6,270 bases of DNA from an uncultured Clostridia bacterium (GCA_944393345.1 CALXZW010000075.1:1-6270); one strand, 5' to 3'. Shown: positions 1-6,238, counted from the stretch's first letter. Program-made: numbers and translations. The notes: a model not told the origin generated them from the sequence alone.

Positions 1-176
1 ATATGTCCTACATGTGGTTTTCCATTTGCTGTTGGCGGACCATCATAAAATGTAAAATATCTTTTTCCTTCATTCATTGCAAAATTCTTTTTAATTATGT
101 CTTTTTCTTTCCATCTTTCTGCAATTCTTTTTTCCATTCCTACAAAACCATTTGTAAGTTCAACTTTCTTATACAT
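1..176 (-). CDS. ileS: Isoleucyl-tRNA synthetase, N-terminal fragment (runs off left edge)
   Basis: IleRS is a cytoplasmic class I aminoacyl-tRNA synthetase that charges tRNA-Ile with isoleucine using ATP. Only the first 58 codons plus two bases are present. The ATG at 174-176 is preceded by a good ribosome site (AGGAGG, complement of 184-189) seven bases upstream. The protein begins MYKKVEL and reaches FYDGPPTANGKPHVGH at about residues 43-58. GPPxANGxxHxGH is the ATP-binding HIGH signature region as found in IleRS, here in the form HVGH. The T-box leader directly upstream, with an ATC specifier, independently supports isoleucine. Valyl- and leucyl-tRNA synthetases share the HIGH motif but usually have different flanking residues. 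The rest of the gene lies outside the window. Confidence 0.93.
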   Translation of the reverse strand, partial: MYKKVELTNGFVGMEKRIAERWKEKDIIKKNFAMNEGKRYFTFYDGPPTANGKPHVGH

Positions 177-183
177 AAAAATT

Positions 184-189
184 CCTCCT
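184..189 (-). promoter_or_regulatory. Ribosome binding site of ileS
   Basis: On the minus strand this reads AGGAGG, seven bases before the ATG at 176. It lies just downstream of the T-box terminator hairpin, so it is transcribed only when the terminator is not formed. Confidence 0.85.
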
Positions 190-205
190 TCTATTTATTG
201 CTAAC

Positions 206-245
206 AAAAAAATCCTTTCATCCTTTATTTAGGACGAAAAGATTT
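206..245 (-). terminator. T-box regulated intrinsic terminator
   Basis: The minus strand has a 15-bp stem (arms 245-231 and 224-210, with G-T wobbles) and a six-base loop AAATAA, followed by a run of Ts down to 206. The 5' arm contains the CGTCCT segment that the antiterminator also needs. Low charged tRNA-Ile would favour readthrough into ileS. Confidence 0.9.
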
Positions 246-463
246 ATAATTTCCGCGGTACCACCTATATTAGTAATTTAATATTAATTACTCTCTTAAA
301 TCTTTAACGCAGATTTACGGCTATTTTTACTTTTTATTTCAAATTAGCAACAATAAGATGATAATAAATAGTTTTTACTTACCAAATTTTCAGCTACCTT
401 TGGCTCTCTTATTAAGATATTTCCTATCTATGTTGTTCTTATTTTTGTTTTTAAATTTAATTT
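206..463 (-). promoter_or_regulatory. T-box leader (tRNA-Ile-sensing riboswitch) of ileS
   Basis: T-box leaders bind an uncharged tRNA. The specifier codon pairs with the anticodon, and the tRNA 3' end pairs with a bulge in the antiterminator, which prevents termination. Conserved parts appear in order on the minus strand. GATAGGAA is at 428-421, the AG box AGAGAG at 409-404, and the apical-loop GGTAGCTG at 398-391 is closed by CCAAA/TTTGG. A likely specifier ATC (Ile) at 362-360 is followed by a purine, opposite the base of stem I (AACAA/TTGTT). A stem III hairpin TAAATCT/AGATTTA spans about 318-298, and the T-box core AGGTGGTACCGCGG is at 266-253. CGTCCT (236-231) can pair with the T-box side or with the terminator, so the two folds exclude each other. 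The leader fills the gap between the oxidoreductase gene and ileS. Confidence 0.93.
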
Positions 464-469
464 GCAAAT

Positions 470-497
470 ATTATATCATATTTATTTGATTTTGCAA
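470..497 (-). promoter_or_regulatory. Promoter of ileS T-box transcript
   Basis: On the minus strand, TTGCAA (497-492) is followed by a 16-base spacer and a consensus TATAAT (475-470). A TGA just before the -10 makes it an extended -10. The start point would be near 463, just ahead of T-box stem I. Confidence 0.7.
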
Positions 498-535
498 TAG
501 ATTTATAAGAAAAATTTTTATTTCTATAATTTTAT

Positions 536-2032
536 TTATAATTCTACTTTTTCCAAATCTTTAAGTCCTGGATTATATATATTTTTACCATCATAATCAA
601 ATCTAGAAGCATGACAAGGACAGTCCCAAGTTTTATCTGCATCATTCCAACTTAAAACACAACCAAGATGTGTACATATTGGTTTTACACAATGCAATAT
701 TCCTTCATAATCTTTATATACTCCAATTTTTTTACCATTTACTTCAATAATTTTTCCAGAATCCTTTTTTATTCTTTCGATATCTTCATCCTCTGTTTTT
801 ATTCTTTCTACTATCATAGATTTTGTTGTTTGCATTACCATATTTTTGACTTCATCTTTGTTTATAATTGGATTAACTCTTGTTGCTTTAAATATCTCTT
901 CATATTGATTTTCATTTTGAGATATTTTATCTGTTATAATCCTAGCGGCTAAATTCGAAGATGTCATTCCCCATTTATTAAAACCTGTTCCTACATATAC
1001 GTTAGGCATTATATTTGAAAATTCTCCTATATATGGTATTTTGTCTAGTGTTATACAATCTCTTGTACTCCAATGATATTTAATTTCTGCTTTTGGATAC
1101 CATTTTTTTGCTTGTTCTTCTAACTTTCCATAGCTATTTTCATAAGAAATATTTTCTCCTGTTTTGTGATCTAAGCCCCCTAATAATAATATATCATTCT
1201 TGTCATCTTTGGCTATTCTAAAAGAATATATCGGTGCCTGAATATTTATATACATTCCTGGAAATAGGTCTGTTTTTGTATCAATTCCTATTACATAAGA
1301 TGAACTTTGATACATTTTTGAAAAGAACATTCCTGGTATATTTATAAATGGATAATGTGTTGCAAGAACTATTTTTTTAGCTCTAACTTTATTATTTTTC
1401 GTATAACAAATATATCCCTCTTTATCTCTTTTTATTTCATAACAAGTTGTATTTTCATAAATTCTTCCACCTTTTTTTATTATCTCTTTTACTAATCCTC
1501 GTATATATTTTATAGGATTGAAATTAGCTTGGTTAGGAAATTCAATACCTGCCACTATATCAAAAGGTAATGGTGATTCTTTTATCTTCTTAGCATTTGG
1601 ATTAATCACTTTTAATGCTTCTAGTTCTTCTTCTATTTTTGAAATTTCTGATGAATTTACAGTATATATATTATTAATTTCTCTTTTAAAATCACACTCA
1701 ATTTTATTTTCTATAATTATTCTTTCTATTTCGTTAATACTTTCTTCATTTGCCTGAAAATATTTTTTAGCGAATTCTATACCATATTGTTTCAATAAAT
1801 AGTGATATATTAATCCATGTTGACTTGTTATTTTAGCAGTTGTATGTCCTGTAACTTTACTTGCTATTTTTTCTCTTTCTATCACTACAACTTTATAATT
1901 TCTTTTAGTTAAATAATATGCTGTAGATATTCCAAAAATTCCTGCTCCTATTATACAAATATCAGTCTCTATATCTTCTTCTAATTCAGGAAATCTTTCT
2001 ATCTGATTTTCTTTTAACCATAATGATTCCAT
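536..2032 (-). CDS. FAD-dependent oxidoreductase (DAO family) with C-terminal Rieske 2Fe-2S domain
   Basis: This is a predicted cytoplasmic flavoprotein of 498 residues whose substrate cannot be told from sequence. An N-terminal Rossmann motif GAGIFG lies at residues 29-34 with an acidic E52 at the end of the next strand (VVVIE), the usual FAD-binding arrangement. A typical D-amino-acid-oxidase-like fold follows, and the near-C-terminal VGTGFNKWGMT segment is characteristic of this family. The last ~80 residues are a Rieske domain with CTHLGC (C453, H455) and CPCH (C471, H474) to bind the cluster. C458 and C473 are also present, matching the disulfide pair of bc-type Rieske proteins. The layout resembles the YhfW-like family. 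The ATG at 2032 is preferred over a TTG at 2047 because GGAG (2045-2042) sits nine bases before the ATG, and the TTG overlaps that site and lacks one of its own. No signal peptide or membrane segment is seen. The gene stands alone, between the unrelated small gene and ileS. Confidence 0.88.
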   Translation of the reverse strand: MESLWLKENQIERFPELEEDIETDICIIGAGIFGISTAYYLTKRNYKVVVIEREKIASKVTGHTTAKITSQHGLIYHYLLKQYGIEFAKKYFQANEESINEIERIIIENKIECDFKREINNIYTVNSSEISKIEEELEALKVINPNAKKIKESPLPFDIVAGIEFPNQANFNPIKYIRGLVKEIIKKGGRIYENTTCYEIKRDKEGYICYTKNNKVRAKKIVLATHYPFINIPGMFFSKMYQSSSYVIGIDTKTDLFPGMYINIQAPIYSFRIAKDDKNDILLLGGLDHKTGENISYENSYGKLEEQAKKWYPKAEIKYHWSTRDCITLDKIPYIGEFSNIMPNVYVGTGFNKWGMTSSNLAARIITDKISQNENQYEEIFKATRVNPIINKDEVKNMVMQTTKSMIVERIKTEDEDIERIKKDSGKIIEVNGKKIGVYKDYEGILHCVKPICTHLGCVLSWNDADKTWDCPCHASRFDYDGKNIYNPGLKDLEKVEL

Positions 2033-2041
2033 TTTATCACT

Positions 2042-2045
2042 CTCC
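2042..2045 (-). promoter_or_regulatory. Ribosome binding site deciding the oxidoreductase start
   Basis: GGAG on the minus strand, nine bases before the ATG at 2032. It overlaps the upstream in-frame TTG (2047-2045), which argues against that longer start. Confidence 0.65.
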
Positions 2046-2047
2046 AA

Positions 2048-2156
2048 TTATATTGTTTCCTATATTTTTATTATTATAATTTTGTATATAAAAATTTTTG
2101 TATAATTTTATTTTAATTGTTTTATTTTGTAGAATACTAAAAAAACATTTTACTTG
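2048..2156. other. AT-rich divergent intergenic region, probable oxidoreductase promoter area
   Basis: This gap separates the leftward oxidoreductase gene from the promoter of the rightward small gene. On the minus strand a TATAAT occurs at 2078-2073, a possible -10 for the oxidoreductase gene. No convincing -35 lies 16-18 bases upstream of it, so the promoter assignment is weak. Nothing else is evident. Confidence 0.35.
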
Positions 2157-2185
2157 TTGACATAACTTTAATAATGTGATATATT
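2157..2185 (+). promoter_or_regulatory. Promoter of the small plus-strand gene
   Basis: TTGACA (2157-2162), a 17-base spacer, and TATATT (2180-2185) preceded by TGA, which makes it an extended -10. It is one base from full consensus. Transcription would start near 2191, giving a short 5' leader before the ATG at 2216. Confidence 0.8.
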
Positions 2186-2215
2186 ATTATTAATAAATTT
2201 TTGGAGGTGCATATA

Positions 2216-2434
2216 ATGGCACGCGTTATCGTTCCATATCGGTTTCCTAAACCGATGGATTTAACTCCCTTGCAGGAACTATTTAGCAATGTTATTTTCG
2301 CATCCAGCGAAAATAACAAGCTATGGCATGTTTCCTACGAGGAAGATGCTATCCTGATATCATTGCTTCGTCAATCAATTGAAAGAGAAGCAGAAAAAGT
2401 CGGAATCTCAAAGTACGATATCGTTAACAGCTAA
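2216..2434 (+). CDS. Small protein of unknown function, 72 residues
   Basis: I do not recognise this protein. It begins MARVIVPYRFPKP and is soluble in character, with no signal peptide or membrane segment. A proline-rich N-terminus is followed by a mixed region with several aromatics, then a charged, probably helical C-terminal half (LLRQSIEREAEKVG). It has GGAGG (2203-2207) eight bases before the ATG. An in-frame TTG at 2201 overlaps that site and is unlikely to be the start. A near-consensus promoter precedes it, and a terminator overlaps its stop codon, so it is a complete single-gene unit. G+C is about 40% (87 of 219 bases). Codons such as CGC, CGG, CCC and CTG are used, which is unlike the AT-rich neighbours and suggests acquisition from another source. 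It is the only plus-strand gene between two leftward genes. Confidence 0.8.
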   Translation: MARVIVPYRFPKPMDLTPLQELFSNVIFASSENNKLWHVSYEEDAILISLLRQSIEREAEKVGISKYDIVNS

Positions 2435-2484
2435 ACGAAGAAGCACAATATGGTCTAAAAACCTATTGTGCTTCTTCGTTTTTT
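2434..2484 (+). terminator. Strong intrinsic terminator between convergent genes
   Basis: AACGAAGAAGCACAATA (2434-2450) pairs with its complement ending at 2480. The pairing then continues as GGT/ACC past one bulged T, around a loop CTAAAA, and a T tract runs to 2484. The first stem base is the last base of the small gene's TAA. The other end abuts the ackA stop at 2485. Read leftward, the same hairpin is followed only by GTTTAGC, so it would be a weaker terminator for the ackA operon. Confidence 0.92.
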
Positions 2485-3675
2485 CTATTTTATTTTCTCC
2501 ATTGTTTCTTTTGCAATCATTAATTCTTCATTTGTTGGAATAATATAAACTTTAACATTAGAATCTGGTTTAGAAATTACTTTTTCCTCACCTCTTACAT
2601 TATTTTCGTTTTCATCTATATTTATTCCCATAAATTTTAAATAATTACAAATTCCTTTTCTTATATTTATTTGATTTTCACCAATTCCACCTGTAAATAT
2701 TATATAGTCAATACCATTCATTGCAACAGCATATTTAGCAATATAACTTGCAATTGAATAGTTAAAATTATCTATTGCTATTTTAGCATTGTCATTTTCT
2801 TCATTTGATGCATTTTCTATTACTCTAAAATCTGGTGCTAATTCTGATATTCCTGAAATTCCTGATTTTTTATTTAAGACATCTTCCATTTGGCTTGGTG
2901 TTAAATTTTCTTTTTTCATTAAATATAGTACTATTGAAGGATCCAAATCACCACTTCTTGTTACCATAGGTATACCTCCAAGAGGTGTTAATCCCATACT
3001 TGTATCTAATGATTTTCCATCCTTTATAGCGCATATGCTTGAACCTTGACCTAAATGGCAAGATACAATTTTTAAATCTTCAACCTTTTTGTTTTCTATT
3101 TCAGCCAATCTTTGTGATACATACATATGTGATGTACCATGTGCTCCATATTTTCTTACACCATATTTTTTATAATATTCATATGGTATTGGATAAATAT
3201 ATCTATTTTTTGGCATTGTTTGATGAAATGTAGTATCAAATACAGCTACCATTGGTTTTCCAGGCATAACTTTTTTACAAGCCTTCATTCCTAAAACCGC
3301 TGCTGGATTATGTAGTGGTGCAAACTCACCACATTTTTCTATATTTTCCATTACTTCATCATCTATAACTGCTGAATCTTTAAAATATTCTCCACCATGA
3401 ACAACTCTATGACCTATTGCATCTATCTCATTTAGACTATCTATTACTTTATATTCAGGATTTGTTAATTGTTTTAATGTAAAATCTATCGCTTCTGTAT
3501 GATTATATACTGAATTTTGTATTTCTATTTTTCTTCCATTTACTTTATGTGTTATAAAGGCTTCTTTTTCCCCTATTCTTTCATATTTTCCAGATGCCAT
3601 AACCTCATCTGTTTCCATATTTATTAATTGATATTTTAATGATGAACTACCACAATTTAATACTAATATTTTCAT
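2485..3675 (-). CDS. ackA: Acetate kinase, intact copy
   Basis: Acetate kinase (acetate + ATP <-> acetyl phosphate + ADP) runs in the ATP-forming direction during fermentation. At 396 residues it has the usual length for the ASKHA-fold family. The N-terminal MKILVLNCGSSSLKYQ holds the conserved N7 and the serine-rich phosphate loop. Other active-site positions are present: R90 (GHRVVHGGE), D147 (FDTTFHQT), H179 (GAHGTSH), R240 (TRSGDLDP) and E383/E384 (TNEELMIA), with a nucleotide-binding FTGGIGEN at about 327-334. One small variation is MVTRSGD where MGTRSGD is more common. The ATG at 3675 has an AAGGAAGG ribosome site. It starts 22 bases after the broken upstream ackA copy and should be co-transcribed with it and pta. 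The two kinases are clear paralogues, differing at many positions along their length. Confidence 0.97.
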   Translation of the reverse strand: MKILVLNCGSSSLKYQLINMETDEVMASGKYERIGEKEAFITHKVNGRKIEIQNSVYNHTEAIDFTLKQLTNPEYKVIDSLNEIDAIGHRVVHGGEYFKDSAVIDDEVMENIEKCGEFAPLHNPAAVLGMKACKKVMPGKPMVAVFDTTFHQTMPKNRYIYPIPYEYYKKYGVRKYGAHGTSHMYVSQRLAEIENKKVEDLKIVSCHLGQGSSICAIKDGKSLDTSMGLTPLGGIPMVTRSGDLDPSIVLYLMKKENLTPSQMEDVLNKKSGISGISELAPDFRVIENASNEENDNAKIAIDNFNYSIASYIAKYAVAMNGIDYIIFTGGIGENQINIRKGICNYLKFMGINIDENENNVRGEEKVISKPDSNVKVYIIPTNEELMIAKETMEKIK

Positions 3676-3697
3676 TTTTAACCTTCCTTTTTATTTA

Positions 3698-4889
3698 TTA
3701 TTTTACTAACCTTAATGTTTCCCTTGCAATCATTAATTCTTCATTTGTAGGGACAACATAAACTTTAACTTTAGAATTATTACTAGAAATTTCTGCTTCT
3801 TCCCCTCTTACATTATTTTTTTCATCATCTATTTTAACACCTAAAACTTCTAACTGTTCACAAATTGCTTTTCTAGATAATGGTCCTTTTTCACCAACAC
3901 CTGCTGTAAATGTAATTACATCTATCCCTTGCATTGCTACTGCACATTTTGCTATATAACTTGCAACTGATTGATGAAATATATCTAATGCTAACTTTGC
4001 ATGCATTCCTCCTGATAAAGCTTCTGCTTCTACATCTCTAAAATCTACAGATACTCCAGATATTCCATATACTCCAGACTCTTTATTTAATATAGAATCC
4101 ATGTTTTCTGGTGTTATTTTTTCTTTATTCATTATGTATGTTATTACAGATGGGTCTAAATCTCCACTTCTACTTCCCATTACTATTCCTCCGAAGTGGC
4201 GTTAATCCCATACTTGTTTCTACACACTCACCATTTTTAATCGCACAAACACTTGCACCTTGCCCTAAATGGCAATTAACTATTTTTAAATCTTTTATAT
4301 CTTTTTCAAGAATTTCTGCAATTCTATTTGCCACATATTTATGTGATGTACCATGTGCTCCATATTTTCTTATTCCGTATTTTTCATAATACTTATATGG
4401 AACAGGATATATATATTTATTTTTAGATATAGTTTGATGAAAAGCCGTATCAAATACTGCTACCATTTTCATATTTGGAACAATCTTCTTGCAAGCCTCA
4501 ATTCCTAAAATAGCTGCCGGATTATGTAATGGTGCTAAATCAATACAATCTTTTATTCCTTGTATAACTTCATCTGTTATTATAATGGAATCTTTAAATT
4601 TTTCTCCACCATGTACTATTCTATGTCCAATTCCGCTTAATTCATCTAAACTTTTAATAACACCATAATGATCATTTGTTAATCTTTTTAAAACAAACTC
4701 AATTGCCTTTTCATGATTTTTGGCTTGATGTTCAAATTTATGTTTTTCACCATTAACTTTATGTGTTAAAAAAGAATTAGATTGACCTATTCTTTCAAAA
4801 TAACCTTTAGCTAAAACTTTTTCATTTTCCATATCAATTACTTGATATTTTAAAGAAGAACTACCTGAATTTAAAACTAAAATTTTCAT
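3698..4889 (-). pseudogene. ackA: Acetate kinase, first copy, interrupted by a one-base frameshift
   Basis: The gene starts at ATG 4889 with a GGAGG site (4900-4896), 12 bases after the pta stop. The first 232 residues are a good acetate kinase (LNSGSSSLKY, GHRIVHGGE, FDTAFHQT, GAHGTSH, TSMGLTPL). The frame then shifts, adds RRNSNGK and stops at 4170. The other reading frame continues from GGIVMGSRSGDLDP to the natural stop at 3698. Removing one base, the extra C on the minus strand at 4193 (CTT-C-GGA-GGA), restores a 396-residue protein of exactly the length of the downstream copy. The truncated product lacks the catalytic Arg of SRSGD and the Glu of TNEELMIA, so it should be inactive. Downstream coding sequence is otherwise intact, which fits a recent mutation, a sequencing or assembly error, or a recoding site. 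The distal half also has GGAGG seven bases before ATG 4180, but the same bases encode the conserved Gly-Gly, so they need not be a real start signal. Confidence 0.88.
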
Positions 4890-4901
4890 AGATTTCCTCC
4901 T

Positions 4902-5903
4902 TTATTCTTGTGCTTGAACTGCTGTTATTGCTACTACACCTGCTATATCATCACTACTACATCCTCTTGATAAATCATTTACTGGTCTTGCTATTCCTTG
5001 ACATAATGGTCCATATGCTTCTGCTTTTCCTAATCTTTGTACTAATTTATATCCTATATTTCCCGCATTTAGGTCTGGGAATATTAATACATTTGCCTCT
5101 CCTTTTATTGGACTTGTTGGAGCTTTCATTTTTGCTATTTCTGGAATTATCGCTGCATCTAATTGTAACTCTCCATCTACTTTTAATTCCTTATCTTTTT
5201 CTTTTACAAGATTTGTTGCACTTATCACTTTTTGTGTCAAATCTGATTTTGCACTTCCATGTGTAGAATATGAAAGCATTGCTACTTTAGGCTCTTTCTC
5301 TACTAATTGCCTAAAACTTTTACTTGATGATATTGCTATTTCTGCAAGTGCATTTTCATCTGGATTCTCGTTTAATCCGGCATCCCCAAATATAAATGTT
5401 CCATTTTCTCCATATTTACAATCTGGAACTACCATTACGAAAAATGCAGAAACTAATTTTGTATCAGGTGCTGTTTTTAATATTTGTAAAGCTGGTCTTA
5501 ATGTATCTGAAGTTGAATGTATTGCTCCTGATACTAAACCATCTGCTTTTGTATCTTTATCTTTTAACATAAGCATTCCATAATATACTGGATCTTTTAC
5601 AAGTTCCTTTGCTTTTTCTAATGTCATTCCTTTATTTTTTCTTAATTCATATAGTAATTCAATGTATTTTTCATAAGCTTCTGAAGTTTCAGGATTTATA
5701 ATTTGTACATTTCCCAAATCAATATTATTATTTTTTGCTTTTTCTAATATTTCTTTTTCATCTCCTAAAAGAATTATATTTGCATATTCTTCTTTTAAAA
5801 CTTTTTCTGTAGCTTTTAATACTCTAATATCTTCCGCTTCTGGAAGTATTATAGTTTTTAAATCATTTTTTGCTCTTTTTTTTATTTCATCTATAAAAGA
5901 CAT
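4902..5903 (-). CDS. pta: Phosphate acetyltransferase
   Basis: Phosphotransacetylase converts acetyl-CoA and phosphate to acetyl phosphate and CoA, feeding acetate kinase. At 333 residues it is the short single-domain form common in Gram-positive bacteria, without the N-terminal DRTGG and P-loop-like regions of the long enterobacterial Pta. Family motifs in order are LPEAEDIRVLKAT near residue 20, SGAIHSTSDTLRPALQI near 125, FGDAGLNENPDENALA near 172, SYSTHGSAKSD near 211, DGELQLDAA near 243, and FPDLNAGNIGYKLVQRLG then RPVNDLSRGCSSDD near the C-terminus. The ATG at 5903 has AGGAGG (5916-5911) seven bases upstream. It is the first gene of the pta-ackA-ackA operon, with its own promoter just upstream. 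Confidence 0.97.
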   Translation of the reverse strand: MSFIDEIKKRAKNDLKTIILPEAEDIRVLKATEKVLKEEYANIILLGDEKEILEKAKNNNIDLGNVQIINPETSEAYEKYIELLYELRKNKGMTLEKAKELVKDPVYYGMLMLKDKDTKADGLVSGAIHSTSDTLRPALQILKTAPDTKLVSAFFVMVVPDCKYGENGTFIFGDAGLNENPDENALAEIAISSSKSFRQLVEKEPKVAMLSYSTHGSAKSDLTQKVISATNLVKEKDKELKVDGELQLDAAIIPEIAKMKAPTSPIKGEANVLIFPDLNAGNIGYKLVQRLGKAEAYGPLCQGIARPVNDLSRGCSSDDIAGVVAITAVQAQE

Positions 5904-5927
5904 TTTCTATTCCTCCTTTACTGAATC

Positions 5928-5956
5928 ATTATATAAGTAATTTAAAAAAATTACAA
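5928..5956 (-). promoter_or_regulatory. Promoter of the pta-ackA operon
   Basis: On the minus strand, TTGTAA (5956-5951), a 17-base spacer and consensus TATAAT (5933-5928). The start would lie near 5921, leaving a short leader of about 18 bases with the ribosome site but no room for a riboswitch. Confidence 0.75.
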
Positions 5957-5985
5957 GTAAATTTTTAAAAAATAATCAAAAGTGC

Positions 5986-6014
5986 TTGACATAATGTTGA
6001 ATATAATTTATAAT
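5986..6014 (+). promoter_or_regulatory. Perfect consensus promoter for the tandem micro-ORF leader
   Basis: TTGACA (5986-5991), exactly 17 bases, TATAAT (6009-6014): full sigma-A consensus at both boxes. Transcription should start near 6020-6021 and run rightward into the two modules. It is divergent from the pta promoter, with about 30 bases between the two -35 boxes. Confidence 0.85.
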
Positions 6015-6066
6015 ATATTTAGTGTTTTAGAAATTGACACTTAAATTATAAAGGAGGAATGATGGT

Positions 6067-6099
6067 GTGAAAAAGCGGTTTTATTCTGGCTTTACCTAG
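6067..6099 (+). CDS. Micro-ORF 1, putative 10-residue leader peptide MKKRFYSGFT
   Basis: GTG start, ten codons, TAG stop. AAAGGAGG (6050-6057) ends nine bases before the GTG. Two ATGs closer to the site (6059 and 6062) have too little spacing and would give only a three- or two-codon frame. The peptide is basic then aromatic (KKRFY) with no run of one amino acid, so it does not look like a classical amino-acid attenuator. It differs from micro-ORF 2 by one Lys/Arg exchange, the start codon, and three synonymous third-base changes (GGC/GGT, TTT/TTC, ACC/ACT), which suggests the peptide itself is maintained. A ribosome on this ORF would open the stem 6074-6081/6102-6109. Confidence 0.6.
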   Translation: MKKRFYSGFT

Positions 6100-6109
6100 T
6101 TAAACCGTT
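6074..6109 (+). other. Stem-loop overlapping micro-ORF 1 and its stop codon
   Basis: AGCGGTTT (6074-6081) can pair with AAACCGTT (6102-6109), eight pairs with one G-U. The loop contains the end of the micro-ORF and its TAG. Translation or stalling would decide whether it forms. Confidence 0.45.
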
Positions 6110-6115
6110 CGCATC

Positions 6116-6137
6116 TAGCTTCATGAAAATGAAGCTA
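6116..6137 (+). other. GAAA-capped hairpin of module 1
   Basis: TAGCTTCAT and ATGAAGCTA form a perfect 9-bp stem around a GAAA (GNRA-type) tetraloop. The equivalent hairpin in module 2 keeps the loop and the inner pairs but has a different stem sequence. No T tract follows, so it is not an intrinsic terminator. Confidence 0.7.
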
Positions 6138-6148
6138 ACTACTAAATA

Positions 6149-6164
6149 TTTCGCTATGGCGAAA
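6149..6164 (+). other. Small hairpin directly before the second ribosome site
   Basis: TTTCGC and GCGAAA make a 6-bp stem around TATG. It ends at the base next to GGGAGG (6165-6170), so it could affect access of ribosomes to micro-ORF 2. I see no CCTCC-like complement that would sequester that site. Confidence 0.45.
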
Positions 6165-6179
6165 GGGAGGAATGCCCGT

Positions 6180-6212
6180 ATGAAAAGGCGGTTTTATTCT
6201 GGTTTCACTTAG
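6180..6212 (+). CDS. Micro-ORF 2, putative 10-residue leader peptide MKRRFYSGFT
   Basis: ATG start, ten codons, TAG stop. GGGAGG (6165-6170) ends nine bases before the ATG, the same spacing as in micro-ORF 1. Residues are identical to micro-ORF 1 except Arg for Lys at position 3. A competing ATG at 6172 lies one base from the ribosome site and would give only a three-codon frame. Its duplication with synonymous changes is the main reason to believe either peptide is translated. Confidence 0.6.
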   Translation: MKRRFYSGFT

Positions 6213-6217
6213 CCAAA

Positions 6218-6236
6218 ATACAAATATCGTTTGTAT
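6218..6236 (+). other. Variable hairpin of module 2
   Basis: ATACAAA (6218-6224) pairs with TTTGTAT (6230-6236), 7 bp around TATCG. It occupies the region between the micro-ORF stop and the GAAA hairpin. In module 1 that region is shorter and instead supplies the 3' arm of a stem with the ORF. Confidence 0.5.
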
Positions 6237-6238
6237 CC

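Larger units (their letters stand above)
6053..6144 (+). repeat. Tandem module, copy 1
   Basis: Copy 1 runs from GGAGGAATG through the micro-ORF to the AACTACTA after the GAAA hairpin. It aligns to 6166-6270 with high identity over the first ~40 bases and again over the terminal hairpin. The segment between differs in length and sequence. Confidence 0.75.

Noticed and set aside
3..281. Plus-strand ORF at left edge
   Set aside because: It runs antisense across ileS, the terminator and the T-box core, with Phe/Ser-rich shadow composition.
500..536. AT-only inverted repeat after the oxidoreductase stop as a terminator
   Set aside because: The pairing is imperfect and lacks G-C pairs, so it would not be a stable terminator stem.
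2137..2319. Minus-strand ORF of 60 codons opposite the small gene
   Set aside because: It is antisense to a gene with clear promoter, ribosome site and terminator, and has no signals of its own.
4910..5266. Leucine-rich plus-strand ORF
   Set aside because: It lies antisense to pta, has the low-complexity composition of an antisense shadow, and has no ribosome site or promoter.
6034..6039. Second TTGACA downstream of the leader promoter
   Set aside because: No -10-like sequence occurs 16-18 bases downstream. It forms part of the small hairpin at the transcript start.
6059..6070. Three-codon ORFs (Met-Met-Val at 6059, Met-Pro-Val at 6172) as the true leader frames
   Set aside because: Their ATGs are only one base from the GGAGG and the residues differ. 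The 10-codon frames have good spacing and a conserved peptide.
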